Shown one piece after another: positions 33,152-42,125 of a DNA stretch of 64,000 nt. The stretch spans positions 1 through 64,000 of the forward strand of contig NZ_BAABLK010000005.1 in the NCBI RefSeq assembly GCF_039544305.1. The letters run 5' to 3'. Under the pieces are notes generated by a model, which saw only the letters and a list, made by a program, of their open reading frames with translations, made no database searches and was not told the origin of the DNA. The first letter of the stretch is position 1; each line of letters starts with the position of its first letter. The position numbers and the translations under genes were made by a program. The DNA is from Paeniglutamicibacter antarcticus_C. GTDB taxonomy: Bacteria > Actinomycetota > Actinomycetes > Actinomycetales > Micrococcaceae.

Positions 33152-34021
33152 ATGGCCTGCCCACATGCACAGACACCCCAGGGTGCACGCGAAATCGAAG
33201 ACACCGTCCGCACCGACTTCCACAACTCCATGTCCTACGGGAGCTACCTGGACCTTGAACGCGTACTTTCCGCCCAGCATCCGGTCAGCGTTCCGGAGCA
33301 CCACGACGAAATGCTGTTCATCATCCAGCACCAGACCAGCGAACTCTGGCTCAAGCTGATGCTGCACGAACTCATGGAATCACGCAGGCTGATGGATACC
33401 GACGAGATCGGCAAGGCCCTGAAATGCCTGGCCCGCGTCAAACACATCCAAAAGACCCTCACCGAGCAATGGTCGGTGCTGGCCACTCTCACCCCGCGTG
33501 AATACGCGCAGTTCCGTGGCTTCCTCGGTTCATCCTCCGGCTTCCAATCCTTCCAGTACCGGGCCGTCGAGTTCATCCTGGGCAACAAACACGAAGGCAT
33601 GCTGAAGGTCTTCGAATCCGATCCCGCAGCACACGAACTTCTTGCCAAGATCCTGCACGAACCGACAGTCTACGATGCGTTCCTGCACGCGCTCTTCCGC
33701 TCCGGGTACGCCGTTCCCGAAGCCATCCTCAACCGCGACGTCACCCAGCCCTGGGTCTTCCAAGAGGCACTGGTTCCCATCTACAAGGATATCTACGAAT
33801 CCGATGACACCACGTGGAGCCTCTACCAGGCCTGCGAGGACCTCGTCGACCTTGAGGACAATTTCCAGGCATGGCGCTTCCGCCACATGCGGGTCGTCCA
33901 GCGCACCATCGGCTTCAAGAAGGGCACCGGGGGTTCCTCCGGCGTTGACTTCCTGCGGCGCGCACTGGATCTCACGTTCTTCCCCGAGCTGTACGCCGTG
34001 CGCACCGAGATCGGCAAGTAG
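33152..34021 (+). CDS. kynA: Tryptophan 2,3-dioxygenase
   Basis: Haem enzyme of 289 residues that opens the indole ring of tryptophan to N-formylkynurenine. The N-terminal SYGSYLDLERVLSAQ, the substrate-pocket string FIIQHQTSELWLKLMLHEL and the C-terminal FRHMRVVQRTIGFKKGTGG (axial haem His in RHM) are diagnostic. The start is the ATG directly after the promoter. No kynurenine formamidase or kynureninase gene is next to it; a PaaX-type regulator follows after nine bases and probably shares the transcript. Confidence 0.95.
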   Translation: MACPHAQTPQGAREIEDTVRTDFHNSMSYGSYLDLERVLSAQHPVSVPEHHDEMLFIIQHQTSELWLKLMLHELMESRRLMDTDEIGKALKCLARVKHIQKTLTEQWSVLATLTPREYAQFRGFLGSSSGFQSFQYRAVEFILGNKHEGMLKVFESDPAAHELLAKILHEPTVYDAFLHALFRSGYAVPEAILNRDVTQPWVFQEALVPIYKDIYESDDTTWSLYQACEDLVDLEDNFQAWRFRHMRVVQRTIGFKKGTGGSSGVDFLRRALDLTFFPELYAVRTEIGK

Positions 34022-34030
34022 CCGGTCCCG

Positions 34031-34864
34031 ATGCTTTCGGAACTCGATGACTTGGATGCCCGTCCGGGAAGCACGACATCACTGGTCCGCACCATCGTGG
34101 GCCTTTACCTGCGCGCCCTGGGCGGCTGGATTTCATCAGCCCACCTGATCGCGCTGATGTCCACCGTGGGAACCACCCCACAGGTGACCCGCACGGCGAT
34201 CTTCCGCCTGAAATCCAAGGGGATCCTGGAACAACTGGACCGGGACGGAGTCCCAGGGTTCGGGCTCAGCCCCACCGGGGAGCGCATCGTGGCCCGTGGG
34301 GATCGGCGCATTTTCACCCCGCGCTCCATGGGACCCACGGATCAGTGGTGCTTGGCTTCCTATTCGATCCCGGAAGCCGAACGCGAACGCCGGCACCAGC
34401 TGCGCAAGTACCTACAAGGCATCGGCGGCGGGCAGATGGCCCCGGGCCTGTGGATCTTCCCCGACTACCTGCGCGCCGAGGTGTGGCAGGTCCTGCGTGT
34501 CCTGAAGCTTCAGGACCATGCGACGCTCATTGTTTCCCAGGCGCTGGAGTTCACCGGGACCCCGCAGGAGGCAGCCGCCTCATGGTGGGACCTGGAGTCT
34601 TTGGCGTCACTGCACCACCGTTTCCTCGAGCTGAACGATACGATGGCCGATGCCCAGGAGCATGACCCCGGCGCGAGTTTCGCCGCCTACGTGCGGGCCA
34701 TCGACTCGTGGCGGACCATCCCATACCTCGATCCAGGCCTGCCGGACAAATACCTTCCCGAGGACTGGCCCGGGCACCGAAGCACCGAGCTGTTCCTGGG
34801 GATCCAGGCCAGCCATGCAGCAGCGGCGGGCAATTACGTGGCGTTGCCAAGCCAACAGGGCTGA
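34031..34864 (+). CDS. PaaX family transcriptional regulator
   Basis: A 277-residue regulator of the PaaX family. The N-terminal winged helix contains GGWISSAHLIALMSTVG and TPQVTRTAIFRLKSKGIL (about 53-70). The central Cas2-like fold contains WCLASYSIPEAERERRHQLR, and the C-terminal domain ends PEDWPGHRSTELF. PaaX proteins repress aromatic-acid pathways and respond to CoA thioesters such as phenylacetyl-CoA. Placed directly after kynA it may control tryptophan breakdown and sense a downstream aromatic metabolite; this is inference. Confidence 0.87.
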   Translation: MLSELDDLDARPGSTTSLVRTIVGLYLRALGGWISSAHLIALMSTVGTTPQVTRTAIFRLKSKGILEQLDRDGVPGFGLSPTGERIVARGDRRIFTPRSMGPTDQWCLASYSIPEAERERRHQLRKYLQGIGGGQMAPGLWIFPDYLRAEVWQVLRVLKLQDHATLIVSQALEFTGTPQEAAASWWDLESLASLHHRFLELNDTMADAQEHDPGASFAAYVRAIDSWRTIPYLDPGLPDKYLPEDWPGHRSTELFLGIQASHAAAAGNYVALPSQQG

Positions 34865-34901
34865 AGCCTGCAGGCGGAAAGGTCGCCTTGTCCGCTTGGC
34901 G

Positions 34902-35813
34902 CTACTTTACGCAGCGAAAGCCAATATGGGTGGTTGCGGAATCCGCTGTTTGGGGCGAGCGCGCCGCCGGGCGGTACCTGTGGCAGTATTCGGGGGCGCA
35001 CAGGTGTGATCCGCCTTTGAGCACCAATCGGGTCTCCGCTCCGGCACCCGGTGATTCGCCGGGCCCGCAGCTGCAGCCCTCCGGGCTCGTGGCCACCGAG
35101 CCGCCATGGTCCGCGGTAAACCTCGAGGTCGTCCATTCCCAGACGTTTCCGGTCATGTCGTAGAGCCCGTAGCCGTTGGCCGCAAAGTTGCCCACCGCCG
35201 AGGTCCCGGCAAAACCCTTGGCGCCTGTGTTGCAATAGGGGAAGTTTCCTTGCCACGTATTGGCCGGCAGTTCCTGCGGATCGGGTTCCGCGTCTCCCCA
35301 GGAGTAGTTGGCTCCGTCCAGTCCCCCGCGGGCGGCGTACTCGAACTCGATCTCGGTGGGAAGCCTCTTGCCCGCCCAGACGGCGTAGGCTTGGGCATCC
35401 TCGAAGGACACCTGGACCACGGGATGCTGTGCCAAGGACTCAATCGTGGATCCAGGGCCACTGGGCCGGCGCCACGACGCACCGGGCTGCCAGCGCCACC
35501 AAGCACGCCAGTTGCCCAGGTCCACAGGTCCCTCGGTGGGGGTGAAGACCAATGAACCGGCGGTCCTCTCGGCGTCTGAAAGTTGCGGGAATTCCTTGCC
35601 GTCCAGGTCCCGTTCGGCAACGCATACGTATCCGGTGGCCTCCACGAAGACGTTGAATTGCGCATTGGTCACCGGGTGGACATCGATTTCGAAGCCATCC
35701 ACGGTGGCCGTGTGCACCGGTGCTTCCTCGGGATAGAAGTTCTCCGAGCCCATCAGGAAGTTACCGCCGGGCAGGGCAACCATGGCGGTGGGTTCTGGTA
35801 CTGAGTCAGACAC
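34902..35813 (-). CDS. Formylglycine-generating enzyme (sulfatase-activating)
   Basis: FGE/SUMF1-family enzyme of 303 residues that oxidises a cysteine of the sulfatase motif CxPxR to formylglycine, using copper and oxygen. The active-site pair is seen as Cys272 and Cys277 in GGSHLCAPEYCHRYRPAAR. YGLYDMTGNVWEWTTSRF and the terminal THIGFRCVK are also diagnostic. It is the last gene of the sulfatase operon, 76 bases after the sulfatase, whose CTPSR motif is its presumed substrate. It is cytoplasmic by sequence. Confidence 0.93.
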   Translation of the reverse strand: MSDSVPEPTAMVALPGGNFLMGSENFYPEEAPVHTATVDGFEIDVHPVTNAQFNVFVEATGYVCVAERDLDGKEFPQLSDAERTAGSLVFTPTEGPVDLGNWRAWWRWQPGASWRRPSGPGSTIESLAQHPVVQVSFEDAQAYAVWAGKRLPTEIEFEYAARGGLDGANYSWGDAEPDPQELPANTWQGNFPYCNTGAKGFAGTSAVGNFAANGYGLYDMTGNVWEWTTSRFTADHGGSVATSPEGCSCGPGESPGAGAETRLVLKGGSHLCAPEYCHRYRPAARSPQTADSATTHIGFRCVK

Positions 35814-35889
35814 GGGTGCTTCCTTCGAATTCTTGATGACCGGCTGGCTGCTTCGGCGAGGAATGCGGCCAGCCGGCCCATGGTGGTTC

Positions 35890-37347
35890 CTAGACGGAGG
35901 AACCTTCCAGCGGCTTGTGCATCAGGTTCGCCGGTACCGGCTGTGAATGATGGGGCTCGTCGCCGAGTTCTTCCTGCAGCATCCAGAGCTGCACCTTCAG
36001 GTCCTCACGGACCAAGAGATAGCTCGCATCATGGTAAACGTTGAGCAGCTCGTCGGGATCAAGAAGCATGTCATACATTTCCCATTCGGGTGCGTAGAGA
36101 TGCTCGGAGGTCCCGGGCAGCCCCATTCCATCATTGTAGAAGTAGATCAGCTTGTACCGCTCGGTGCGGATCCCGTAGTGCGCCAGTACATGGTGATTCT
36201 CATCGTCGTTCTCGTAGTAGCGGTAGTACACGCCCTCGCGCGTCGGCGCGGCCGGGTCGGTGGTGAGCTGCGGGAAGAAGCTGACCCCCTGCATGCGATC
36301 GTGCGGCTGAACTCCGGCTGCCTGCAGAATGGTCTGGGCGAAGTCGACGTTGGTGACCATCTGTTCCAGCGGCTCGCCGGGGGCGATGGCATCCGGGTAG
36401 GACAGCACCAGCGGCATCCGGATGGATTCCTCATACATGAAGCGCTTGTCGAACCAGCCGTGGTCGCCCAGGAAAAAGCCTTGGTCCGAGGTGTACATCA
36501 ACAGCGTGTTGTCGAATTCCCCGCGCTCCTTGAGCCAGTCGATGACCCGCCCGACGTTCTCGTCCACCGAGGCCACGCACGCCAGGTAGTCCTCCATGTA
36601 GCGCTGGTACTTCCACAGCGCCAGCGCCTCGGGGTCCAGGTCCGCGGGAGGGTCGACCTTGAGGTCGCTGAGGGTGAGGCTGTCGGCAATGCGCATGGCG
36701 GCATGCTTGGCGGCCGAGGACCGTCCAGCGTAGTCATCATTGAAGGTATCGGGCACCGCGATGGGCTCGGCGTACATTCCCTCGTGCTTGGGGTTCGGCT
36801 GCCAGTTGCGGTGCGGGGCCTTGTGGTGGATGAGCAGGCAGTAGGGGTCATCGCCTTCAAGGCCCTCGGCCCAGTCCAGAGACAGGTCGGTGATGATGTC
36901 GGTGGCGTAGCCCTCTTCGATGCGCACGCCGTCCTTGGTGAGGATCTGCGGATCGAAGTACTCGCCTTGGTCGCGCAGCACCGCCCAGTAGTCAAAGGCC
37001 TGGGGGTTGTGGGCTTCGCCCTCGCCCATGTGCCATTTCCCCACGATGCCGGTCTTGTAGCCGGCATCCTTGAGCAAGGAGACGAAGGTCGGCTGGCTCG
37101 CATCGATCGGGGTGACCAGGGTGGTCACGCCGTTGATGTGCGAATGGGTGCCGGTGAGGATCGACGCACGGCTGGGGGTGCACAACGAGTTGGTGCAGTA
37201 GCAGTGGTCGACGCGGCGACCTGCTTCGGCGATCTCGTCGATGCGCGGGGTTTGGTTCACTACCGATCCATAGGCACTGATGGCGTGCGCTGCGTGGTCA
37301 TCGGTAAGGATCAAAACGATATTGGGCCGTTTGCTGGTTCTACTCAT
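35890..37347 (-). CDS. Cys-type sulfatase
   Basis: A sulfate-ester hydrolase of 485 residues. It opens RPNIVLILTDDHAAHAISAY, where the Asp pair binds calcium; the formylglycine motif CTPSRASILTG places the modified Cys at 56; GKWHMGEGEAHNP and HKAPHRNWQPNPKHEG supply catalytic Lys and His residues; DQGFFLGDHGWFDKRFMYEE completes the metal site. The lack of a signal peptide indicates that the ester is imported before cleavage, consistent with the ABC genes upstream. The C-terminal half resembles choline- and aryl-sulfatase-like members; the substrate is not determined. The start is the ATG at 37347; upstream codons add no conserved sequence. Confidence 0.92.
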   Translation of the reverse strand: MSRTSKRPNIVLILTDDHAAHAISAYGSVVNQTPRIDEIAEAGRRVDHCYCTNSLCTPSRASILTGTHSHINGVTTLVTPIDASQPTFVSLLKDAGYKTGIVGKWHMGEGEAHNPQAFDYWAVLRDQGEYFDPQILTKDGVRIEEGYATDIITDLSLDWAEGLEGDDPYCLLIHHKAPHRNWQPNPKHEGMYAEPIAVPDTFNDDYAGRSSAAKHAAMRIADSLTLSDLKVDPPADLDPEALALWKYQRYMEDYLACVASVDENVGRVIDWLKERGEFDNTLLMYTSDQGFFLGDHGWFDKRFMYEESIRMPLVLSYPDAIAPGEPLEQMVTNVDFAQTILQAAGVQPHDRMQGVSFFPQLTTDPAAPTREGVYYRYYENDDENHHVLAHYGIRTERYKLIYFYNDGMGLPGTSEHLYAPEWEMYDMLLDPDELLNVYHDASYLLVREDLKVQLWMLQEELGDEPHHSQPVPANLMHKPLEGSSV

Positions 37348-37455
37348 GGTTTCTTCGTTCTCCAGGAATGTGGTGGGAGTGAATCCGACCGGTTCCACCC
37401 TCTGCGGTGGCCACCTGACAACGGGGCCACCGCGGGGGCGGAAGTGATGATGGTG

Positions 37456-38460
37456 TTACTTGCCTGCTCCGACGAACAGGTCGGAAGTGAAGTATTCCTT
37501 CGGGCTTTCCGGGTCGGTGACCTTGTCGGCGCTGACGAAGTAATCGTTCATGCCCGTCAACCAGGAGTCGACGGTTCCGTCGGCGATCTTCTGATCGAGT
37601 TCCTCGGCGGTGTAGTAGGTGACGTTGGAGGCATCAACCTTGACGGTGTCAACGTCAAGCTTCATCAGCTTGGCGGTGAGCTCGATGGTCTCGTCCAGGT
37701 TCTCGGCGCGGTAGTCCAATGCTTCACGGACAACCTGCAGCACCTTCTTGGTCGTCTCCGGGTTTTCCTCGACGAACTTGTTGGCGCCGACGAAGCCCGA
37801 GGCGAAGGCGACCTCGTTTTCGAAGTCCTCGTTCGAGGAGAGGATCTCCAGGTCGGGGACCTGCTTTTCCACGGTGGAGATTAGCGGGTACCAAAGGCCT
37901 GCTGCGTCAATCTGCTTTGAGGCCATTGCCGCAACGATGGTGCCCGGGTCCATGGCTACCTTGTCCACGTCGTCAAGGCTCATCCCGGCCTTCTTCAGCG
38001 CAAGGTTCAGGATCATGTCGCCACTGGTGCCTTCGGCCACGGCGACCTTCTTGCCCTTGAGGTCCTCGATCGAGTTGATGCCTGCCTGGGCAATGACGCG
38101 GTCGCCGTTGCCCGTGGCGTTGACCGAGACGACCTTGGCATCGCCCTTGGCCGGCATCCACATGGCGCCTGGGCCGATGTAGCCGAAGTCCAGGTCCTCG
38201 GTTCCCAGCGCCTGGATCTGCAGCGGGCCGTTGGTGAAGACCGGGGTGTCGGCGTCAAGGCCGTATTTCTCCCAGAGGTTCAGTTCCTGGGCAACGGCGT
38301 GAACCGAAGCGCCGTTGAAGTCGGCGATGTAGCCGAAGGTGACTTTGTCCTTTGCTGCACCATCCGCGTTGGCATCCCCGGAGGCGGAGCAACCGGTCAG
38401 CGCAAGGGCTGCAACGGCGGCAACAGCCACTGCTGCTCGTTTAAAGAATCTTGACTTCAT
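37456..38460 (-). CDS. SsuA/TauA-type ABC substrate-binding lipoprotein
   Basis: A 334-residue lipoprotein (lipobox ALALTGC, Cys24) of the NMT1/SsuA family that binds sulfonates, sulfate esters, nitrate or thiamine precursors. Seen are GYIADFNGASVHAVAQELNL, the ligand-loop GTEDLDFGYIGPGAMWMPAK and LKGKKVAVAEGTSGDMILN. It lies between the ATPase gene and the sulfatase in a single transcript, so a sulfate ester is the most likely ligand. Confidence 0.9.
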   Translation of the reverse strand: MKSRFFKRAAVAVAAVAALALTGCSASGDANADGAAKDKVTFGYIADFNGASVHAVAQELNLWEKYGLDADTPVFTNGPLQIQALGTEDLDFGYIGPGAMWMPAKGDAKVVSVNATGNGDRVIAQAGINSIEDLKGKKVAVAEGTSGDMILNLALKKAGMSLDDVDKVAMDPGTIVAAMASKQIDAAGLWYPLISTVEKQVPDLEILSSNEDFENEVAFASGFVGANKFVEENPETTKKVLQVVREALDYRAENLDETIELTAKLMKLDVDTVKVDASNVTYYTAEELDQKIADGTVDSWLTGMNDYFVSADKVTDPESPKEYFTSDLFVGAGK

Positions 38461-38478
38461 GTCTTTTGTCCTTACGGG

Positions 38479-39306
38479 TTAAGCCGTCGTAGCCGACGGT
38501 TCTGACACGGAGTTCTCTCCGCTTGTTTGGTGGTACACGGCGTTCCACACACGATTGCGCAGCGCAGTGAATTCGGGGCTCAAACGCATCTCTTCGGTGC
38601 GGATGGCGGGCAGGTCGACCTCGATGATTTCGTGGATGCGACCCGGGCGGGCTGCCATGACAATGACCCGGTTGGCCAGGAACACCGCTTCGTCCACATC
38701 GTGGGTGATGAACACGACGGTGCGCTGCTCCTTGCTCCAGGTCTCGCGCAGCTGTTCCTGCAGGTTCACGCGGGTCAAGGCGTCGAGGGCACCGAACGGC
38801 TCGTCCATGAGCAGGATCGAGGGGTTCACTGCGTAGGCGCGGGCAATCGCACAGCGCTGGCGCATGCCGCCGGAAAGCATCTTGGGCAGTGCGTCGGCGA
38901 ATTGTTCCAACCCGACCAGCTCGATGAAGTGGTCCGCGATCCGCCGGCGCTCGGCTTTGGGCATCTTCGCCGTCTTAAGGCCGAATTCGACGTTGTCGCG
39001 CACGGTCAGCCACGGGAAGAGCGCGTACTGCTGGAAAATGACGCCGCGCTCGGGACCGGGCCCGTCCACGGCAACCCCGTCAACCAGTGCCTGGCCGCCG
39101 GATACCGTTTCAAGACCCGCCAGGATGTTCATCATGGTCGACTTGCCGCAGCCCGAGGGTCCGACGACGGTGATGAATTCATTGTCGCCAACGTCCAGGG
39201 AGACATTGTCCAATGCCTTGAACTCGGTGTTACCCAGCGGGTAGACCTTGCTCACGCCCTGGATGGAAATCTTCGGGTTCGCCAAAGTGCTGGTCATCGT
39301 GCTCAT
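38479..39306 (-). CDS. SsuB/TauB-type ABC ATPase
   Basis: A 275-residue ATPase with Walker A GPSGCGKST, Q-loop FQQYALFPWL, signature MLSGGMRQRCAIARA, Walker B ILLMDEPFGALD and switch His in VVFITHDVDEAV, all intact. SGGMRQR with FQQYALFPW is the TauB/SsuB form. The ATG at 39306 overlaps the permease stop (ATGA); in-frame ATGs at 39297 and 39321 are alternatives. It energises uptake together with the permease and binding protein of this operon. Confidence 0.92.
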   Translation of the reverse strand: MSTMTSTLANPKISIQGVSKVYPLGNTEFKALDNVSLDVGDNEFITVVGPSGCGKSTMMNILAGLETVSGGQALVDGVAVDGPGPERGVIFQQYALFPWLTVRDNVEFGLKTAKMPKAERRRIADHFIELVGLEQFADALPKMLSGGMRQRCAIARAYAVNPSILLMDEPFGALDALTRVNLQEQLRETWSKEQRTVVFITHDVDEAVFLANRVIVMAARPGRIHEIIEVDLPAIRTEEMRLSPEFTALRNRVWNAVYHQTSGENSVSEPSATTA

Positions 39307-40199
39307 CGTCGTTCCTGCCATGAGGTGAGTTTGGTTTCGGTAAAGAGAAGAATCCGGTCCATCAAGAGGCCCAGGATGCCGATGACGATCAGGTTCACGA
39401 AGATCGTTGGCAGGTCGTAGTACAGCTGGGCCTGCTGCATGCGGTAACCCAGGCCGTCCTGTGCGGCGATCAGTTCGGCTGCGACCACGGTCGCCCAGGC
39501 GGCGCCCAGGCCAACACGCATGCCGACGAGGATGAACGGGGTGGATGCGGGAATCACGACGCGCGCGAAAATGCCGGCATCCTTGGAGCCCAGCACACGT
39601 GCCGCATTGATCAGCGTCTTGTCCACGTTCACCACGCCTTGGTAGGTGGAGATGACGCAGGAGAGGAAGGCCGCCAAGAAGATCACGAAGATCTTGGGCT
39701 GCTCCCCGATGCCCATGAGCACCATGACCAGCGGGATGATGGCCAGCGGAGGGATGGTGCGGAAGAACTGGATCCAGGGCTCCATGATGCCCCTGGCAAC
39801 GGCGTACCAGCCCATGAGGAAGCCGACGGGGATAGCCAACAGGGTGCCCAACGCGAAGCCGATGAGCACTCGGGTCAGCGAGGCAGCGAGGTCGGTGAAC
39901 AACGTGCCATCGGCCATCAGCTGGCCGGCACGCTCCACCACCTGGGGCGGTGTTGGCAAGCTGAACCCGGAGGCCGAGAGCACCCACCAAAGTGCGATGC
40001 CACCAACGACGGAAACGATGTTCAGCGTGAGCATCTTGCGCTTGGTGCGGCGCTTCTTCTCTGCCGGGGTGGCGATAGCGCGGGGTTTCGTGGCAGTTAG
40101 GGTACTCATCTGCGTGATCTTTCCTCGCGGGTTCTTTGGCTCATGGTGGTCTTGCTCCTTTGCAACTGACAAATTCTGGAGAGGCTGCTTGATGCTCAT
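39303..40199 (-). CDS. SsuC/TauC-type ABC permease
   Basis: Permease subunit of 298 residues with six helices and the coupling loop NAARVLGSKDAGIFARVVIP. The C-terminal IVIGILGLLMDRILLFTETK is conserved in SsuC/TauC proteins. The ATG at 40199 overlaps the regulator stop by four bases (ATGA). A second ATG at 40109, preceded by GAGGAAAG, would remove a 30-residue polar extension and give a more usual length. Either way the gene is transcribed with the ROK regulator. Confidence 0.9.
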   Translation of the reverse strand: MSIKQPLQNLSVAKEQDHHEPKNPRGKITQMSTLTATKPRAIATPAEKKRRTKRKMLTLNIVSVVGGIALWWVLSASGFSLPTPPQVVERAGQLMADGTLFTDLAASLTRVLIGFALGTLLAIPVGFLMGWYAVARGIMEPWIQFFRTIPPLAIIPLVMVLMGIGEQPKIFVIFLAAFLSCVISTYQGVVNVDKTLINAARVLGSKDAGIFARVVIPASTPFILVGMRVGLGAAWATVVAAELIAAQDGLGYRMQQAQLYYDLPTIFVNLIVIGILGLLMDRILLFTETKLTSWQERR

Positions 40200-41401
40200 G
40201 CTTGCACCGCATACCTTTCAAGAAGGCTGGATCTTCGCAGAACTGCCGCGATTGCCCCGCGGGCCCCGGCATCATCGCCCAATACGGCGGCCCTCACCAC
40301 CGGGTTGGCCTCGGGGATGGGAAGAAGTTGGTACCGGATAGCCACCTTGGCGAAGTCCAGGATCTGCGGGGCCACCGTCATCAGGGCACCGCCTATGACG
40401 ATCTCGGAGGGGTCCACCACCACGGCCAGGCCTCCAAGGACACGGCCAACAGCGTCGCCGACCTCGTGAAGCACCGTGCCCAGGATCGGGTCCCCGGTGG
40501 CGGCCGCGTGTTCGATTCCCTCAAGGCCATCGAGCTCCAGGCCTCGCTCCGCACAGGCATCCAGCACCGCCGGAACCGACGCGATCGTTTCCAGGCAGCC
40601 GCGTTTTCCGCAGCGGCAGGGCCTGCTGTTGTGATGAAGTGCCGCCGAATGGCCGATTTCCCCCGCATAGCCGAACGCCCCGGTCGCCAGGGATCCATCT
40701 ACCACCAGTGCACCGCCGACGCCTTGGTCGAGCCTGACGTAGAGCAAGTGTTTGGGAGCCCCTCCCTCGGAACCCCAGATGGCCTCGCCAAGACCGGCCA
40801 GCCGCGCATTGTTGTCGATGGTCACCGGCGCATCAAAGCGTGCCCGGAACAACGCCAGCAGTTCACTGGCACCTTCCACCGCCGTGGTGTCCTTTTGGTC
40901 GCGCCCAAGTGCGAGCCGGGAACCCTTTTCCGAGAATGGCCCCGGAAAGCCGATGCCAATGGCATTGAGCGAGTCGTAATGGACCCCTGTCTTTTCCTGC
41001 AGTGATTCAAGCAGCGTGAAGGCGATCTTCGCTCGATCGGCCCAGGTCGTATTCGTTGGGTATTCCTGCTTGCCGTTGGCCACGATCTCGTGGCTGGCAT
41101 CTGCAACGGCGATCCGCACCTGGCCGTGGCGGAAGTCGATCCCGATGGCCAGCCCGGCCTCCGGGTCGATGGCCAAACGCTCCGCAGGGCGTCCGCGGCC
41201 GGTCGTCTCGCTCTGGCGAACCGCGACGATCGCACGTCGTTCAAGCAGGTCCGAAGTGATCTCGGAAGTCGTGGTCCGAGAGAGCTTTACGCGTTCGCAG
41301 ATTTCCGCGCGGCTCAGGGCCCCGTGCTCACGCAGCGCCCTCATGATGCGCTCTTCGTGTGAGCGCCTCACCAACGAGTGCGCCCCAAGTTGTTGGGTCA
41401 T
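40196..41401 (-). CDS. ROK family transcriptional regulator of the sulfatase operon
   Basis: A 401-residue ROK regulator. The winged helix is at about 17-60 (GALSRAEICERVKLSRTTTS), the sensor domain has AIGIDFRHGQVRIAVAD and the zinc motif CRCGKRGCLE is complete. It is the first gene of the operon, coupled to the permease gene. Taurine- and sulfate-ester-type importers are normally run by LysR or sulfur-starvation regulators; a ROK protein, which normally senses sugars, suggests that the sulfate ester is a sulfated carbohydrate or that the released alcohol is sugar-like. That is inference. The ATG at 41401 lies eight bases after a -10 box. Confidence 0.87.
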   Translation of the reverse strand: MTQQLGAHSLVRRSHEERIMRALREHGALSRAEICERVKLSRTTTSEITSDLLERRAIVAVRQSETTGRGRPAERLAIDPEAGLAIGIDFRHGQVRIAVADASHEIVANGKQEYPTNTTWADRAKIAFTLLESLQEKTGVHYDSLNAIGIGFPGPFSEKGSRLALGRDQKDTTAVEGASELLALFRARFDAPVTIDNNARLAGLGEAIWGSEGGAPKHLLYVRLDQGVGGALVVDGSLATGAFGYAGEIGHSAALHHNSRPCRCGKRGCLETIASVPAVLDACAERGLELDGLEGIEHAAATGDPILGTVLHEVGDAVGRVLGGLAVVVDPSEIVIGGALMTVAPQILDFAKVAIRYQLLPIPEANPVVRAAVLGDDAGARGAIAAVLRRSSLLERYAVQA

Positions 41402-41409
41402 AGTCGTCA

Positions 41410-41438
41410 ACTTTAGGGAGCCGTAATTTTTCCGTCAA
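41410..41438 (-). promoter_or_regulatory. Promoter of the sulfatase operon, apparently leaderless
   Basis: TTGACG (41438-41433) and TAAAGT (41415-41410) are spaced by seventeen bases on the minus strand. The regulator start codon follows eight bases later, so the transcript should start at or next to it and no ribosome site is present. The hexamer context AGTTGACG occurs twice, once at the -35 box and once just after the -10 box, which could form a direct-repeat operator for autoregulation. Confidence 0.65.
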
Positions 41439-42125
41439 CTCTCCGGCATAATTCATTTATCGTTCTGTCAATCCATGGCAAATCGTTGCGACCGGGCCTC
41501 TTGGACCTCACGGCCTCCGGCGTTTGGAGCCGGTGCGGGGTCCGATCCGACCCCGCTATCCGGGCCGGCCCGGCAGCCCTCCTGGAGCGGGCCACCGACC
41601 CTCGGATTTTCGGCCGAGCACCGGAAACCCGCGAACCGAGAACCCGATTAGCATCAAACCCGCTAATGTCAATGTTGAAACCGTGACCTTGCTCGTTCTC
41701 CGCCCAACATACGGCGACCGCTCTCCGCCACTGCGCATGTTCCCCGTGGCGAGGCACCCAAGGTAACGATTTGGCACCATCGTTCCGGGGTTGCTCCAAC
41801 GGGAGGAGATTTGACTGTTTGCCCCGGCCCTGCTGTTATGGGAATAGAACCAGTCCACCCATGAGGGGCCGAGCACTGGTTCGTTCGGAACCGCAACGAC
41901 CGCTATCTGGCGGTCTTATTCTATTATTGCGATGACTCTCCCTTGACAGGGATTGAGGCCCGGGAGCAGTTGAACTTGCGGTGTTTGGAGAGTCTGGCCC
42001 TGAAATCCAGGAGCATCACGACCTCCACCTAGGAATGCACCTCCCGTCGTCGCCGCTTGTTGGCGCGGTCCCGAACTACTCTTGCCACGGGTATGTGAAT
42101 CGGTCCTGGAGATGAGGAGAAAAGC
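41439..42125. other. Long region without a convincing gene, upstream of the monooxygenase
   Basis: Nearly 690 bases separate the ROK regulator promoter from the FMO gene. Short open frames occur on both strands but have no initiation site, no family sequence and poor codon use. A GAGGAG ribosome site directly precedes the FMO start. Several G/C-rich complementary stretches (for example cttgacaggg with cccgggag near 41944-41970) could fold, but no known riboswitch core was recognised. A promoter and perhaps a structured leader or small RNA should be here. Confidence 0.45.

Noticed and set aside
35947..37884. A 645-codon open frame on the plus strand
   Set aside because: It lies antisense to the sulfatase and binding-protein genes, whose motifs are complete; its translation shows no family sequence. 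It is a by-product of GC-rich third positions.
38479..39990. A 503-codon version of the SsuB-type ATPase
   Set aside because: The upstream part is an out-of-frame reading of the permease gene. The ATGA overlap at 39306 marks the true start.
41413..41799. A 128-codon open frame upstream of the ROK regulator
   Set aside because: It contains the likely operon promoter, has no ribosome site or recognisable sequence, and has poor codon bias.
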